Below are positions 1 to 5,196 of a stretch of DNA of 6,435 bases, one piece after another. Under the pieces are notes generated by a model. It saw only the letters and a program-made list of their open reading frames with translations. It searched no databases and was not told the origin of the DNA. Source of the stretch: Candidatus Magasanikiibacteriota bacterium. Its GTDB lineage: Bacteria; Patescibacteriota; Patescibacteriia; Magasanikbacterales; UBA922. A program made the position numbers and the translations under genes. Within the stretch, counting starts at the first letter, position 1, and every line of letters starts with the position of its first letter. The DNA lies in contig JAHFIE010000053.1 in the NCBI GenBank assembly GCA_023246565.1, forward strand, positions 1-6,435, given 5' to 3'.

Positions 1-383
1 TCACAATTAGTTTTACCCAGCAAAACCGCACCTTGACCACGAATTTTTCCCACAACGGTTGCGTCAAAAGCCGGAGTATAATTTCCTAAAATTTTTGCAG
101 CTGCTGTTGATAAAACATCCTTAGTACAAATGGCATCTTTAACAGAAAAAGGAATTCCCGTAAGTGGTTCTGCTTGGTTGCTCTCCAAACGTTTATCTGC
201 TAATCGAGCTTCTTCACATGCAATTTCGTCACACACGGTAATAAACGCATTTAAATCTGTATTTCGTTCATGAACCCGCACCAAACACGATTCAGTCAGT
301 TCGATTGCTGAAAAATCTTTGCGTCGCAGTCCTTGTGCTGCTTCGGCAATAGTTAATTGATTAAGTGCTTTACCCATTGACAT
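1..383 (-). CDS. gatA: GatA, Asp-tRNA(Asn)/Glu-tRNA(Gln) amidotransferase subunit A (N-terminal part, cut by left edge)
   Basis: Catalytic amidase subunit of cytosolic GatCAB. It releases ammonia from glutamine so that misacylated Glu-tRNA(Gln) and Asp-tRNA(Asn) can be amidated. The 127 complete codons read as an amidase-signature N-terminus: 'LTIAEAAQGL' helix, 'LNAFITV', then 'PLTGIPFSVKDAICTK', whose Lys82 (codon 138-140) corresponds to the catalytic Lys of the Ser-cisSer-Lys triad, followed by 'FDATVV' and 'LLGKTNC'. Both catalytic serines lie beyond the edge. I chose the ATG at 381-383; a second in-frame ATG at 375-377 is equally possible. It begins 6 bp after the gatC stop, so the two are surely co-transcribed and probably translationally coupled. 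No convincing Shine-Dalgarno is present. The family assignment is secure; only the exact start is uncertain. Confidence 0.96.
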   Translation of the reverse strand, partial: MSMGKALNQLTIAEAAQGLRRKDFSAIELTESCLVRVHERNTDLNAFITVCDEIACEEARLADKRLESNQAEPLTGIPFSVKDAICTKDVLSTAAAKILGNYTPAFDATVVGKIRGQGAVLLGKTNC

Positions 384-389
384 ACAAAA

Positions 390-689
390 CTACTGCTCTT
401 TAAAAACTTCTTTGACCCGCAAAAAATGTGCTTCTGACTCGGGAAATTGTTGTAGTAATTTTAAGCGTGTACCTTCGTCACATGATTCAACCGAATCATC
501 ACGTGTTCGATCAACCAGACCAGTAACCTGGCAAGTTTCCATAACATTTTCTGTGGGAACTTCGGCTAACTGGTCAATATAATCAAAAATGACCGACAAT
601 TGAGTGGCATAATATTCTTTTTCTGTTTCATTAATTTTTATTCGGGCAAGATCAGCCACGTATTCAATATCCTGCTTGGTAAGATTCAT
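390..689 (-). CDS. gatC: GatC, Asp-tRNA(Asn)/Glu-tRNA(Gln) amidotransferase subunit C
   Basis: Small subunit of GatCAB; in the family it wraps around GatA and stabilises its contact with GatB. The 99 residues are the usual length. The N-terminal part reads 'LTKQDIEYVADLARIKINETEKEYYATQLS' (residues 3-32), matching the family helix pair (x-VxxLARLxLxxxExxxxxxQL). The linker 'VMETCQVTGLVDRTRDD' corresponds to the usual 'VEPTxxVxxLxxxxRED', and the C-terminus 'FPESEAHFLRVKEVF' to 'PxxxxxxFxVPxVL'. In this protein the normal Pro of 'EPT' is missing (METC). It is first in the gatCA operon behind a plausible promoter at 713-741. gatB is not in the window. There is no Shine-Dalgarno upstream of the ATG. 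Confidence 0.95.
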   Translation of the reverse strand: MNLTKQDIEYVADLARIKINETEKEYYATQLSVIFDYIDQLAEVPTENVMETCQVTGLVDRTRDDSVESCDEGTRLKLLQQFPESEAHFLRVKEVFKEQ

Positions 690-712
690 AGAAAGTACTG
701 ATAATTGGTAGT

Positions 713-741
713 AGTGTAGCGTAAGAATGAGTAATAGGCAA
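713..741 (-). promoter_or_regulatory. Candidate sigma70-type promoter for gatC-gatA
   Basis: On the minus strand TTGCCT (736-741) is followed after 17 bp by TACACT (713-718); each box matches the consensus at 4 of 6 positions. The predicted transcript start near 706 leaves a leader of about 17 nt before the gatC ATG, with no Shine-Dalgarno. The -35 box overlaps an 8-bp palindrome AATGCATT (741-748), which might be coincidence or an operator. Confidence 0.5.
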
Positions 742-803
742 ATGCATTGGTGAACCTCTATCTCTATTCATGTGGAGTCAAATAAACTGTGTATAACCTT
801 GTT

Positions 804-831
804 TTGACTGATTAAAAATATGTTTTATAAT
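804..831 (+). promoter_or_regulatory. Strong sigma70-type promoter for the small coiled-coil gene
   Basis: TTGACT (804-809; 5 of 6 match) and a perfect TATAAT (826-831) are separated by 16 bp. Transcription would start near 838, giving a leader of about 31 nt to the ATG at 869. This is the best-matching promoter in the window and supports the downstream short ORF as a genuine gene. An AAGGAAG at 835-841 lies at the predicted start site and 27 nt from the ATG, so it is unlikely to act as a ribosome binding site. Confidence 0.65.
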
Positions 832-868
832 TAAAAGGAAGCGCGAATTATTCATTATCTTTGATTGT

Positions 869-1117
869 ATGAAAAAAGAAATTACCTTAGAGGTTCTTGC
901 CCAAATGGTTGCCCAAGGCTTTAATGAAACAGCAACAAAGGCTGAAGCAGTAACAAAAAAAGAATTACACAAGGCCTTAGGTGAAGTCGAGGAACGTATT
1001 CTTCAAAAAATTGATCATTTGGCACAAATTCATGAGGTAAAATCACTCGACCGAAGAGTAACAAACCTTGAAAATGTTTTGGGTTCAATGCAAAAAAACG
1101 TTATTAAAACAATTTGA
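869..1117 (+). CDS. Small predicted coiled-coil protein, function unknown
   Basis: An 82-residue soluble protein with no signal peptide or membrane segment. The N-terminus 'ITLEVLAQMVAQGFNET' resembles a pattern I associate with many short Patescibacteria proteins ('ITLExLAxMVxxGF'). The rest (about 25-78) is charged and helical with heptad-like spacing of hydrophobic residues (L33, L37, V40, I44, I48, L51, I54 and L60, V64, L67, V70, L71), consistent with a coiled coil that would oligomerise. The ATG at 869 is the only sensible start; it lacks a Shine-Dalgarno, like most genes here. A near-consensus promoter lies just upstream. The final 14 bp overlap the 3' end of ligA on the opposite strand. 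The role is unknown; a scaffold or adaptor is possible but only a guess. Coding status is likely, family assignment moderate. Confidence 0.75.
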   Translation: MKKEITLEVLAQMVAQGFNETATKAEAVTKKELHKALGEVEERILQKIDHLAQIHEVKSLDRRVTNLENVLGSMQKNVIKTI

Positions 1118-3170
1118 TTTCCTCTAAAAATTTTTCTTCTGACCACACAGGAATACCGAGTGATTTTGCTTTTGTATATTTTGATCCAGGATCTTTTCCT
1201 GCCACAACATAGCTCGTTTTTTTACTGACTGATTCAGTTATAGTTCCCCCCATGGCACGAATCTTTTCTTTTGCTTCCTCACGAGTCATAGTTTCCAGAC
1301 TCCCGGTTAAAACAAATGTTTTTCCTGAAAAATTCCCAAGATTCCCAATCTTTTTTGACGGTATAGCGCTCTCTATTTTTACTCCAACAGCTAATAATTC
1401 TTCAATTAATTTTTGATTTCCTTTATCAGCAAAAAACTCAATGATTGAGGAGGCTACACGAGGCCCAATATCATTAACTGATTGTAATGTTTCTTGCGTT
1501 GCTGATTGGATTTTTTTCAATCCGTCAGCGGCCGGACCAAAATGTTCAGCAAGACGAATCGTAGTTTCTTCGCCAACATGACGAATTCCTAGTGAAAATA
1601 AAAATCGAGCGAGTGACACTTTTTTTGCACTTTTGATCGCAAGAATGGTATTAGCTGCTGATTTTTCTGCAAATCGCTCAAGTGGTTCAAGATCTCCTTG
1701 CGTTAGACGAAAAAAATCTGCGGGGTTTTTTACCAAACCAACATTCATTAACTGTTCAACAATTTTTTCTCCCAAACCATCAATATTAAAAGCTTTTTTT
1801 GAAACAAAATGAATAAGGCGTTCACGTTCTTGAGCAAAACATTTTGAGTTTGCGCAAAAAAGCCCTACTGATTGATTTTGTTTTTTATCAACAATCATTT
1901 GGCGAGTGACAATCGAACCACAAATCGGACATTTTTTCGGTTCATGAATTTTCTTTTCATGACCATCACGCATTTTTTCAAGGACGCGAACAACTTTTGG
2001 AATAATGTCACCGGCTTTTTCTACAACAACCGTGTCTCCAATCCGAACACCAAGACGCTCTATTTCAGCAAAATTATGAAGTGTTGCGTGCGTGACGGTT
2101 GTGCCTGCCAGTTTGACCGGTTCCATAAGCGCGACTGGAGTTAGCGCACCAGTCCGGCCAACCTGCACATACACATCTTTTATTTTTGTTGTGCCCTGTT
2201 CTGCGGCAAATTTAAAAGCAATCGCCCATCGTGGAGCTTTACCTGTAAAACCTAGAGCATCCTGGTACTTTTTTTGATTTACTTTAATAACGACACCATC
2301 AATCCAAAATTCTTGGGTGTGTCTTTTTTCTTCCCATTCATGCCAAAATTTAATAATTTCCGGTATGGTTTTCACTACACGCCAATGCACATCAGTCTTA
2401 AAACCTAATTTTTTTAATAATAAAAGCTCTTGTTCCTGTGTATCAAGAGTTTCATGATTATTTTTTTCATTATTAAAAAATGAAATATCATAGGCAGTCA
2501 ACGACAATTTTCTTTGTGCAACAATTGATGGATCAAGCTGCCGTATGGTACCCGCAGCCGCATTTCTTGGATTGGCAAATTGTGGCTCATCATCCTTGGC
2601 ACGTTCACCATTAATTTCTTCAAGTGTTTTTGCAGATAACCAAACCTCACCTTCAGCCACGAGCGATAGATTCTGCAGTAATACCAAAGGAACTGACTGA
2701 ATGGTGCGAACATTTTGCGTAACATCTTCCCCAATAGTTCCGTCCCCCCGTGTAGCAGCGGTTATGAGCCTGCCATCCTCATAGGACAAGACCATGTGCA
2801 ATCCATCAATTTTTAATTCACAAACATATGAAATATCTTTTGGACGCTCGCCCAATTCAGTTTGTAAAATTTTTAAAATTCGTTCTTCCCAATCATACAA
2901 ATTTTCAACCGTAAATGCATCATTAAATGACCACTGCGGCACCGTGTGTTTTATTTTTTGAAATTTATCGAGTGGTTTACCCGCTACCCGCTGAGTTGGT
3001 GAATCCGAGCTAATTAACTCCGGATGCTCAGTCTCAATTTTACGCAACTCATCCATGAGTCCATCATACATGGCATCTGTCACTTCCGGATCATTCAAGA
3101 CATGATATCGATAACGCAAATCATTAATTTGAGCGCGAAGACGTTTTACTTTTTCCTGGTCACTCTTCAT
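1104..3170 (-). CDS. ligA: NAD-dependent DNA ligase LigA
   Basis: Seals 3'-OH/5'-phosphate nicks in duplex DNA during Okazaki fragment joining and repair, using NAD+. The full-length 688-residue protein has all family domains. An NAD-binding Ia region comes first (about 1-65, 'RYHVLNDPEVTDAMYDGLM'). The adenylation domain holds the nucleophile Lys120 in 'ELKIDGL', 'RGDG' at 142-145, 'EGEV' at 173-176, 'DGVVIKV' at 291-297 and 'FKFAAE' at 319-324. Then follow an OB fold (about 325-405), a four-cysteine zinc finger (C414, C417, C439, C444), helix-hairpin-helix repeats (about 455-600) and a C-terminal BRCT domain (about 612-688, with 'FVLTGSL' and 'TSYVVAGKDPGSK'). No key residue is missing. Start: ATG 2 bp after the tatD stop, so coupled to tatD; no Shine-Dalgarno. 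Its 3' end overlaps a convergent small gene by 14 bp, and no hairpin terminator is visible after it. Confidence 0.98.
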   Translation of the reverse strand: MKSDQEKVKRLRAQINDLRYRYHVLNDPEVTDAMYDGLMDELRKIETEHPELISSDSPTQRVAGKPLDKFQKIKHTVPQWSFNDAFTVENLYDWEERILKILQTELGERPKDISYVCELKIDGLHMVLSYEDGRLITAATRGDGTIGEDVTQNVRTIQSVPLVLLQNLSLVAEGEVWLSAKTLEEINGERAKDDEPQFANPRNAAAGTIRQLDPSIVAQRKLSLTAYDISFFNNEKNNHETLDTQEQELLLLKKLGFKTDVHWRVVKTIPEIIKFWHEWEEKRHTQEFWIDGVVIKVNQKKYQDALGFTGKAPRWAIAFKFAAEQGTTKIKDVYVQVGRTGALTPVALMEPVKLAGTTVTHATLHNFAEIERLGVRIGDTVVVEKAGDIIPKVVRVLEKMRDGHEKKIHEPKKCPICGSIVTRQMIVDKKQNQSVGLFCANSKCFAQERERLIHFVSKKAFNIDGLGEKIVEQLMNVGLVKNPADFFRLTQGDLEPLERFAEKSAANTILAIKSAKKVSLARFLFSLGIRHVGEETTIRLAEHFGPAADGLKKIQSATQETLQSVNDIGPRVASSIIEFFADKGNQKLIEELLAVGVKIESAIPSKKIGNLGNFSGKTFVLTGSLETMTREEAKEKIRAMGGTITESVSKKTSYVVAGKDPGSKYTKAKSLGIPVWSEEKFLEEIKLF

Positions 3171-3172
3171 AG

Positions 3173-4024
3173 CTATTGTATTTTATGAAACAATCGTTTT
3201 GTATTTTCAAAAATAATTTGTTCCATTTCTTCTGGATTTTTACCCCTCAATTCAGCAATTTTAGCGACGCATTCTTCGGTCATCCATGGTTCGCACTGTT
3301 CACCCCGATATTTTTGCGGTGCCAAGTATGGCGCGTCAGTTTCCACGAGGATTCTGTCTTCAGGCATATTTCGAATGACTTCCCAGAGTGATTCTTGTTG
3401 AGCCGGATTGGTTTTTTTGACCGGGAATGTTATAACGCCGGTAAAACCAAGATAAAAACCTAATTTAAGATATTCCTGGGCAAATTCCCAATTGCCCGTG
3501 TAACAATGAATGGTTCCTCGTTGTTCTGGTAAGCTAATCGTTTTCAATAACTCAATCATGGGTTCATGTGCATCGCGTACATGGATCACCAGCGGAATAG
3601 TATGTTTAATAGCAAACGCAACGTGTTTTCTAAATATTTCCTTTTGTTTATTGAGAACTGTTTCAACGGGGATATCCGGGGGCAGATGAAATAAATCCAA
3701 ACCACACTCCCCTACACCAATAATCTTGTCAGGTGCGCGATTATACAGCTCTTCATAAAATTCTGTGTCAAAATCTTCTTCACGAGACAAAAAATGACTT
3801 TCTTCTTCATCAATATGAGTGGGAAATACATGATTTGGATGCGTACCAATACTCGCGTACATGTCAGGATGTTCTTTGGCCAGCATAACAGCACGCTCAC
3901 TCGTGTCTTTTTGAGTACCAACCAAATTTAAGATAACCCCGCGTTCACGACACCGGGTAATAATTTTTTCCCTATCAGTATCCTGGCCTTTAAATTGAAT
4001 ATGACAGTGGGTATCAATAATCAT
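3173..4024 (-). CDS. tatD: TatD-family metal-dependent hydrolase (predicted DNase)
   Basis: A TIM-barrel amidohydrolase-fold enzyme; characterised relatives are Mg2+-dependent 3'-5' exonucleases or D-aminoacyl-tRNA-linked hydrolases, so the exact substrate is uncertain. The 283 residues carry every metal-site motif: 'DTHCHI' with H6 and H8, 'GVGECGLD' with E106, 'IHVRDA' with H148, 'IHCYTG' with H173, and 'ETDAPYLAP' with D230. The protein is a little longer than the usual 255-265, apparently because of an acidic stretch at about 66-98. It is the first gene of a tatD-ligA unit (2 bp between the two) behind a good promoter at 4049-4077. tatD commonly neighbours metG in bacteria, and metG indeed lies upstream here, separated by cvpA and an opposite-strand gene. 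No Shine-Dalgarno precedes the ATG. Confidence 0.95.
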   Translation of the reverse strand: MIIDTHCHIQFKGQDTDREKIITRCRERGVILNLVGTQKDTSERAVMLAKEHPDMYASIGTHPNHVFPTHIDEEESHFLSREEDFDTEFYEELYNRAPDKIIGVGECGLDLFHLPPDIPVETVLNKQKEIFRKHVAFAIKHTIPLVIHVRDAHEPMIELLKTISLPEQRGTIHCYTGNWEFAQEYLKLGFYLGFTGVITFPVKKTNPAQQESLWEVIRNMPEDRILVETDAPYLAPQKYRGEQCEPWMTEECVAKIAELRGKNPEEMEQIIFENTKRLFHKIQ

Positions 4025-4048
4025 ACCGTGGACACAAAAACTACGGAA

Positions 4049-4077
4049 AGTATACCGTACTTATAGTGGATTCTCAA
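4049..4077 (-). promoter_or_regulatory. Candidate sigma70-type promoter for tatD-ligA
   Basis: On the minus strand TTGAGA (4072-4077) and TATACT (4049-4054) are separated by the optimal 17 bp, with transcript start predicted near 4042 and a leader of about 18 nt. A 5-bp inverted repeat (TACGG 4042-4046 / CCGTA 4055-4059) flanks the -10 box and could be a small operator. The promoter is back to back with the plus-strand promoter at 4096-4123. Confidence 0.6.
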
Positions 4078-4095
4078 TCTTCCACAGACAAGACC

Positions 4096-4123
4096 TTGTT
4101 TTTTTATCAGGTTCTGATATTAT
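4096..4123 (+). promoter_or_regulatory. Candidate promoter for the GC-rich plus-strand gene
   Basis: TTGTTT (4096-4101; 3 of 6) and TATTAT (4118-4123; 5 of 6) are spaced by 16 bp. The transcript would start near 4130 and carry a leader of about 29 nt containing the Shine-Dalgarno at 4142-4149. The weak -35 makes this less certain than the other promoters, but it sits where one is needed in front of an isolated plus-strand gene. Confidence 0.45.
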
Positions 4124-4141
4124 GTACTGAACCCAAACATG

Positions 4142-4149
4142 GGAAGGAG
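4142..4149 (+). promoter_or_regulatory. Strong Shine-Dalgarno fixing the start at 4159
   Basis: GGAAGGAG ends 9 nt before the ATG at 4159-4161 and is a near-perfect complement to the 16S rRNA 3' tail. It decides the start at 4159 over an in-frame ATG at 4066, which has no such site and would lie inside the divergent promoter region. No other gene whose start lies in this window has a comparable site. Confidence 0.85.
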
Positions 4150-4158
4150 AACGAACGA

Positions 4159-4527
4159 ATGGCAGTTTTAGTGAGAACAGGGCAGTGCAAGGCGGGCAAG
4201 TGGATGGCCTACACGGTCGTCCATGACGACAGCAGGATCGAAGGGCTCTACGTGACGGACAAGGATCTGAACGAGGTCCCGGATGAGACCAGGGCCATGC
4301 TCGGCAACAGCATGATCGCTGACCACAACAACTGGTCTCAGTCTCAGACCGGGAAGGGTGGAAGGAAGTACATGCGCAAGACCTGTGAGCTCATGACGGA
4401 CCGAGACGAACGTGCCCAGATCCGCGTGGAACACGACTGGATGCATGGGGAGAGACCGTTCTACCCCTGGGCGAAGTTCATCCACATCCCGGCCAAGGAG
4501 CAGCCCACCGACTCCGCCTCCATCTGA
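4159..4527 (+). CDS. GC-rich hypothetical protein, probably acquired, function unknown
   Basis: I do not recognise this 122-residue protein. It is soluble-looking, with no signal peptide or membrane segment, rich in charge and in Met and Trp (W15, W59, W94, W104), with two cysteines (C10, C76). Visible blocks are 'WMAYTVVHDDSRIEGLYV' near the N-terminus, a Gly/Lys-rich 'SQTGKGGRKYMRKTC' (61-76) and 'EHDWMHGERPFYPWAKFIHIP' (91-111). The start at 4159 is set by a near-ideal Shine-Dalgarno. The gene differs sharply from its neighbours: 4201-4260 is 60% GC against 28% at 3601-3660 in tatD, and it prefers C- or G-ending codons such as AAG, GAC, ATC and GTC, including nearly exclusive AAG for Lys. 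It has its own promoter, a 3' hairpin and a terminator, and runs opposite to cvpA and tatD. This suggests a laterally acquired or specially expressed single-gene unit. Coding is likely because of the Shine-Dalgarno and the sharp composition change. Confidence 0.8.
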   Translation: MAVLVRTGQCKAGKWMAYTVVHDDSRIEGLYVTDKDLNEVPDETRAMLGNSMIADHNNWSQSQTGKGGRKYMRKTCELMTDRDERAQIRVEHDWMHGERPFYPWAKFIHIPAKEQPTDSASI

Positions 4528-4550
4528 TCTCACCTTCGTCACCCTCCGCC

Positions 4551-4590
4551 GTCCCTGTCACTGATACGCCGTATCATCGCTGGCAGGGGC
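4551..4590 (+). other. Long imperfect hairpin in the 3' UTR of the GC-rich gene
   Basis: Starting 24 nt after the stop codon, an outer 10-bp stem (4551-4560 with 4581-4590, two G-U wobbles) encloses an internal loop and an inner 5-bp stem GATAC/GTATC (4563-4567 with 4571-4575) closed by a GCC loop. It is not followed by a clean U run, so it is probably not the terminator itself; a hairpin with a U run follows at 4609-4632. It could protect the mRNA 3' end, be a recombination or insertion end, or be part of a small RNA. Confidence 0.6.
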
Positions 4591-4608
4591 AAAAATCTTC
4601 TTTAAATG

Positions 4609-4632
4609 AATCCCTACAAAAAGGGATTTTTT
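4609..4632 (+). terminator. Rho-independent terminator of the GC-rich gene
   Basis: A 7-bp stem AATCCCT (4609-4615) / AGGGATT (4622-4628) with loop ACAAAA runs into a T run (4627-4632), followed by more AT-rich sequence. The U run is on the plus-strand side only, so it ends the plus-strand transcript; read from the minus strand, the stem is not followed by Us and would be a poor terminator for cvpA, whose stop codon lies 7 bp away. Confidence 0.8.
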
Positions 4633-4638
4633 ATTTCT

Positions 4639-5181
4639 CTATAAAAATTTATGTTGAACAAAATCAATGGTTGATTTTAATAATTTTAAGGCGTCGGGTA
4701 GGAGTGGAATAAACACATCTGCAACACTGCGTAACCTTGGTGTGATTTCTGACTCAGCAATAAAGGTCATAAGTTTTGTTGAAACAGGAAAACGTTCAAC
4801 AAAATAAATAAAAAGTCCCAGGGTCATGATGCCCTCTATAAAACCAAGACCAAGACCCAGAAGACGGTTTAATGAACTAATAAAGGGTAAACGAGTAATA
4901 ATAGAAAGTACTCGATCAATAATCCAAAATAGAAAACCAACGAGACGACTAATAATCAAGAAAGCAACTATGAACATGACAACTCTGGCCATATTTCCTT
5001 GCCAGCCAGTAATTTTAATAAGCCATTGCGCTAAAAATTCATAGTACCGACTGGCAACGTATGCGCCAACGAGCGTACCAATCAATGAACCAGCAGCATG
5101 AATAAATCCAAACCAGAATCCTGCGAGCGCGAAGCCTCCGATAATCACGAGAAGCGAAAGATCAAACCATGATATAGGCAT
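4639..5181 (-). CDS. CvpA-family integral membrane protein
   Basis: A 180-residue inner-membrane protein of the CvpA (colicin V production) family. About four membrane helices are visible at roughly 6-26, 28-46, 64-87 and 105-128. The opening 'WFDLSLLVIIGGFALAGFWFGF' matches the family's 'xFDxxIxxxxxxxxxxGxxxG' start, and 'LNRLLGLGLGFIEG' (104-117) matches its conserved signature before the last helix. The tail (about 130-180) is amphipathic and probably outside the membrane core. In other bacteria CvpA is linked to colicin V export and to envelope and bile-salt tolerance; the molecular activity is unknown. The ATG lies 15 bp after the metG stop, so it is likely co-transcribed with metG; no Shine-Dalgarno. 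Its 3' end faces the terminator of the opposite-strand GC-rich gene. Confidence 0.88.
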   Translation of the reverse strand: MPISWFDLSLLVIIGGFALAGFWFGFIHAAGSLIGTLVGAYVASRYYEFLAQWLIKITGWQGNMARVVMFIVAFLIISRLVGFLFWIIDRVLSIITRLPFISSLNRLLGLGLGFIEGIMTLGLFIYFVERFPVSTKLMTFIAESEITPRLRSVADVFIPLLPDALKLLKSTIDFVQHKFL

Positions 5182-5196
5182 ACATAATAATGACTA

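Noticed and set aside
739..750. Palindrome around AATGCATT as an operator
   Set aside because: Only 8 bp are perfect and the sequence is AT-rich; too little to claim a regulator site beyond noting its overlap with a -35 box.
778..972. 64-codon minus-strand ORF antisense to the small coiled-coil gene
   Set aside because: It crosses the strong plus-strand promoter and has no family-like features; a shadow frame.
1091..1103. T run after the ligA stop (minus strand) as a terminator
   Set aside because: No GC-containing stem precedes it; the run lies in the coding region of the opposite gene.
4023..4058. Direct repeat ATACCGT (4023-4029 and 4052-4058) near the tatD start
   Set aside because: Seven bases repeated once, with one copy overlapping the start codon; chance is a sufficient explanation.
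4066..4158. In-frame 31-codon N-terminal extension of the GC-rich gene
   Set aside because: It is AT-rich, unlike the rest of the gene, covers both divergent promoters and lacks a ribosome binding site, whereas the ATG at 4159 has a near-ideal one.
4168..4542. 124-codon minus-strand ORF opposite the GC-rich gene
   Set aside because: High GC lowers stop frequency, so an antisense open frame is expected; it has a low-complexity Gly/Val/Arg composition and no start signal, while the plus strand has promoter, Shine-Dalgarno and terminator.
4076..4600. AATCTTC at 4076-4082 and 4594-4600 as a target-site duplication around the GC-rich unit
   Set aside because: A 7-bp match between two short flanks is fairly likely by chance, and it does not coincide with both composition boundaries.
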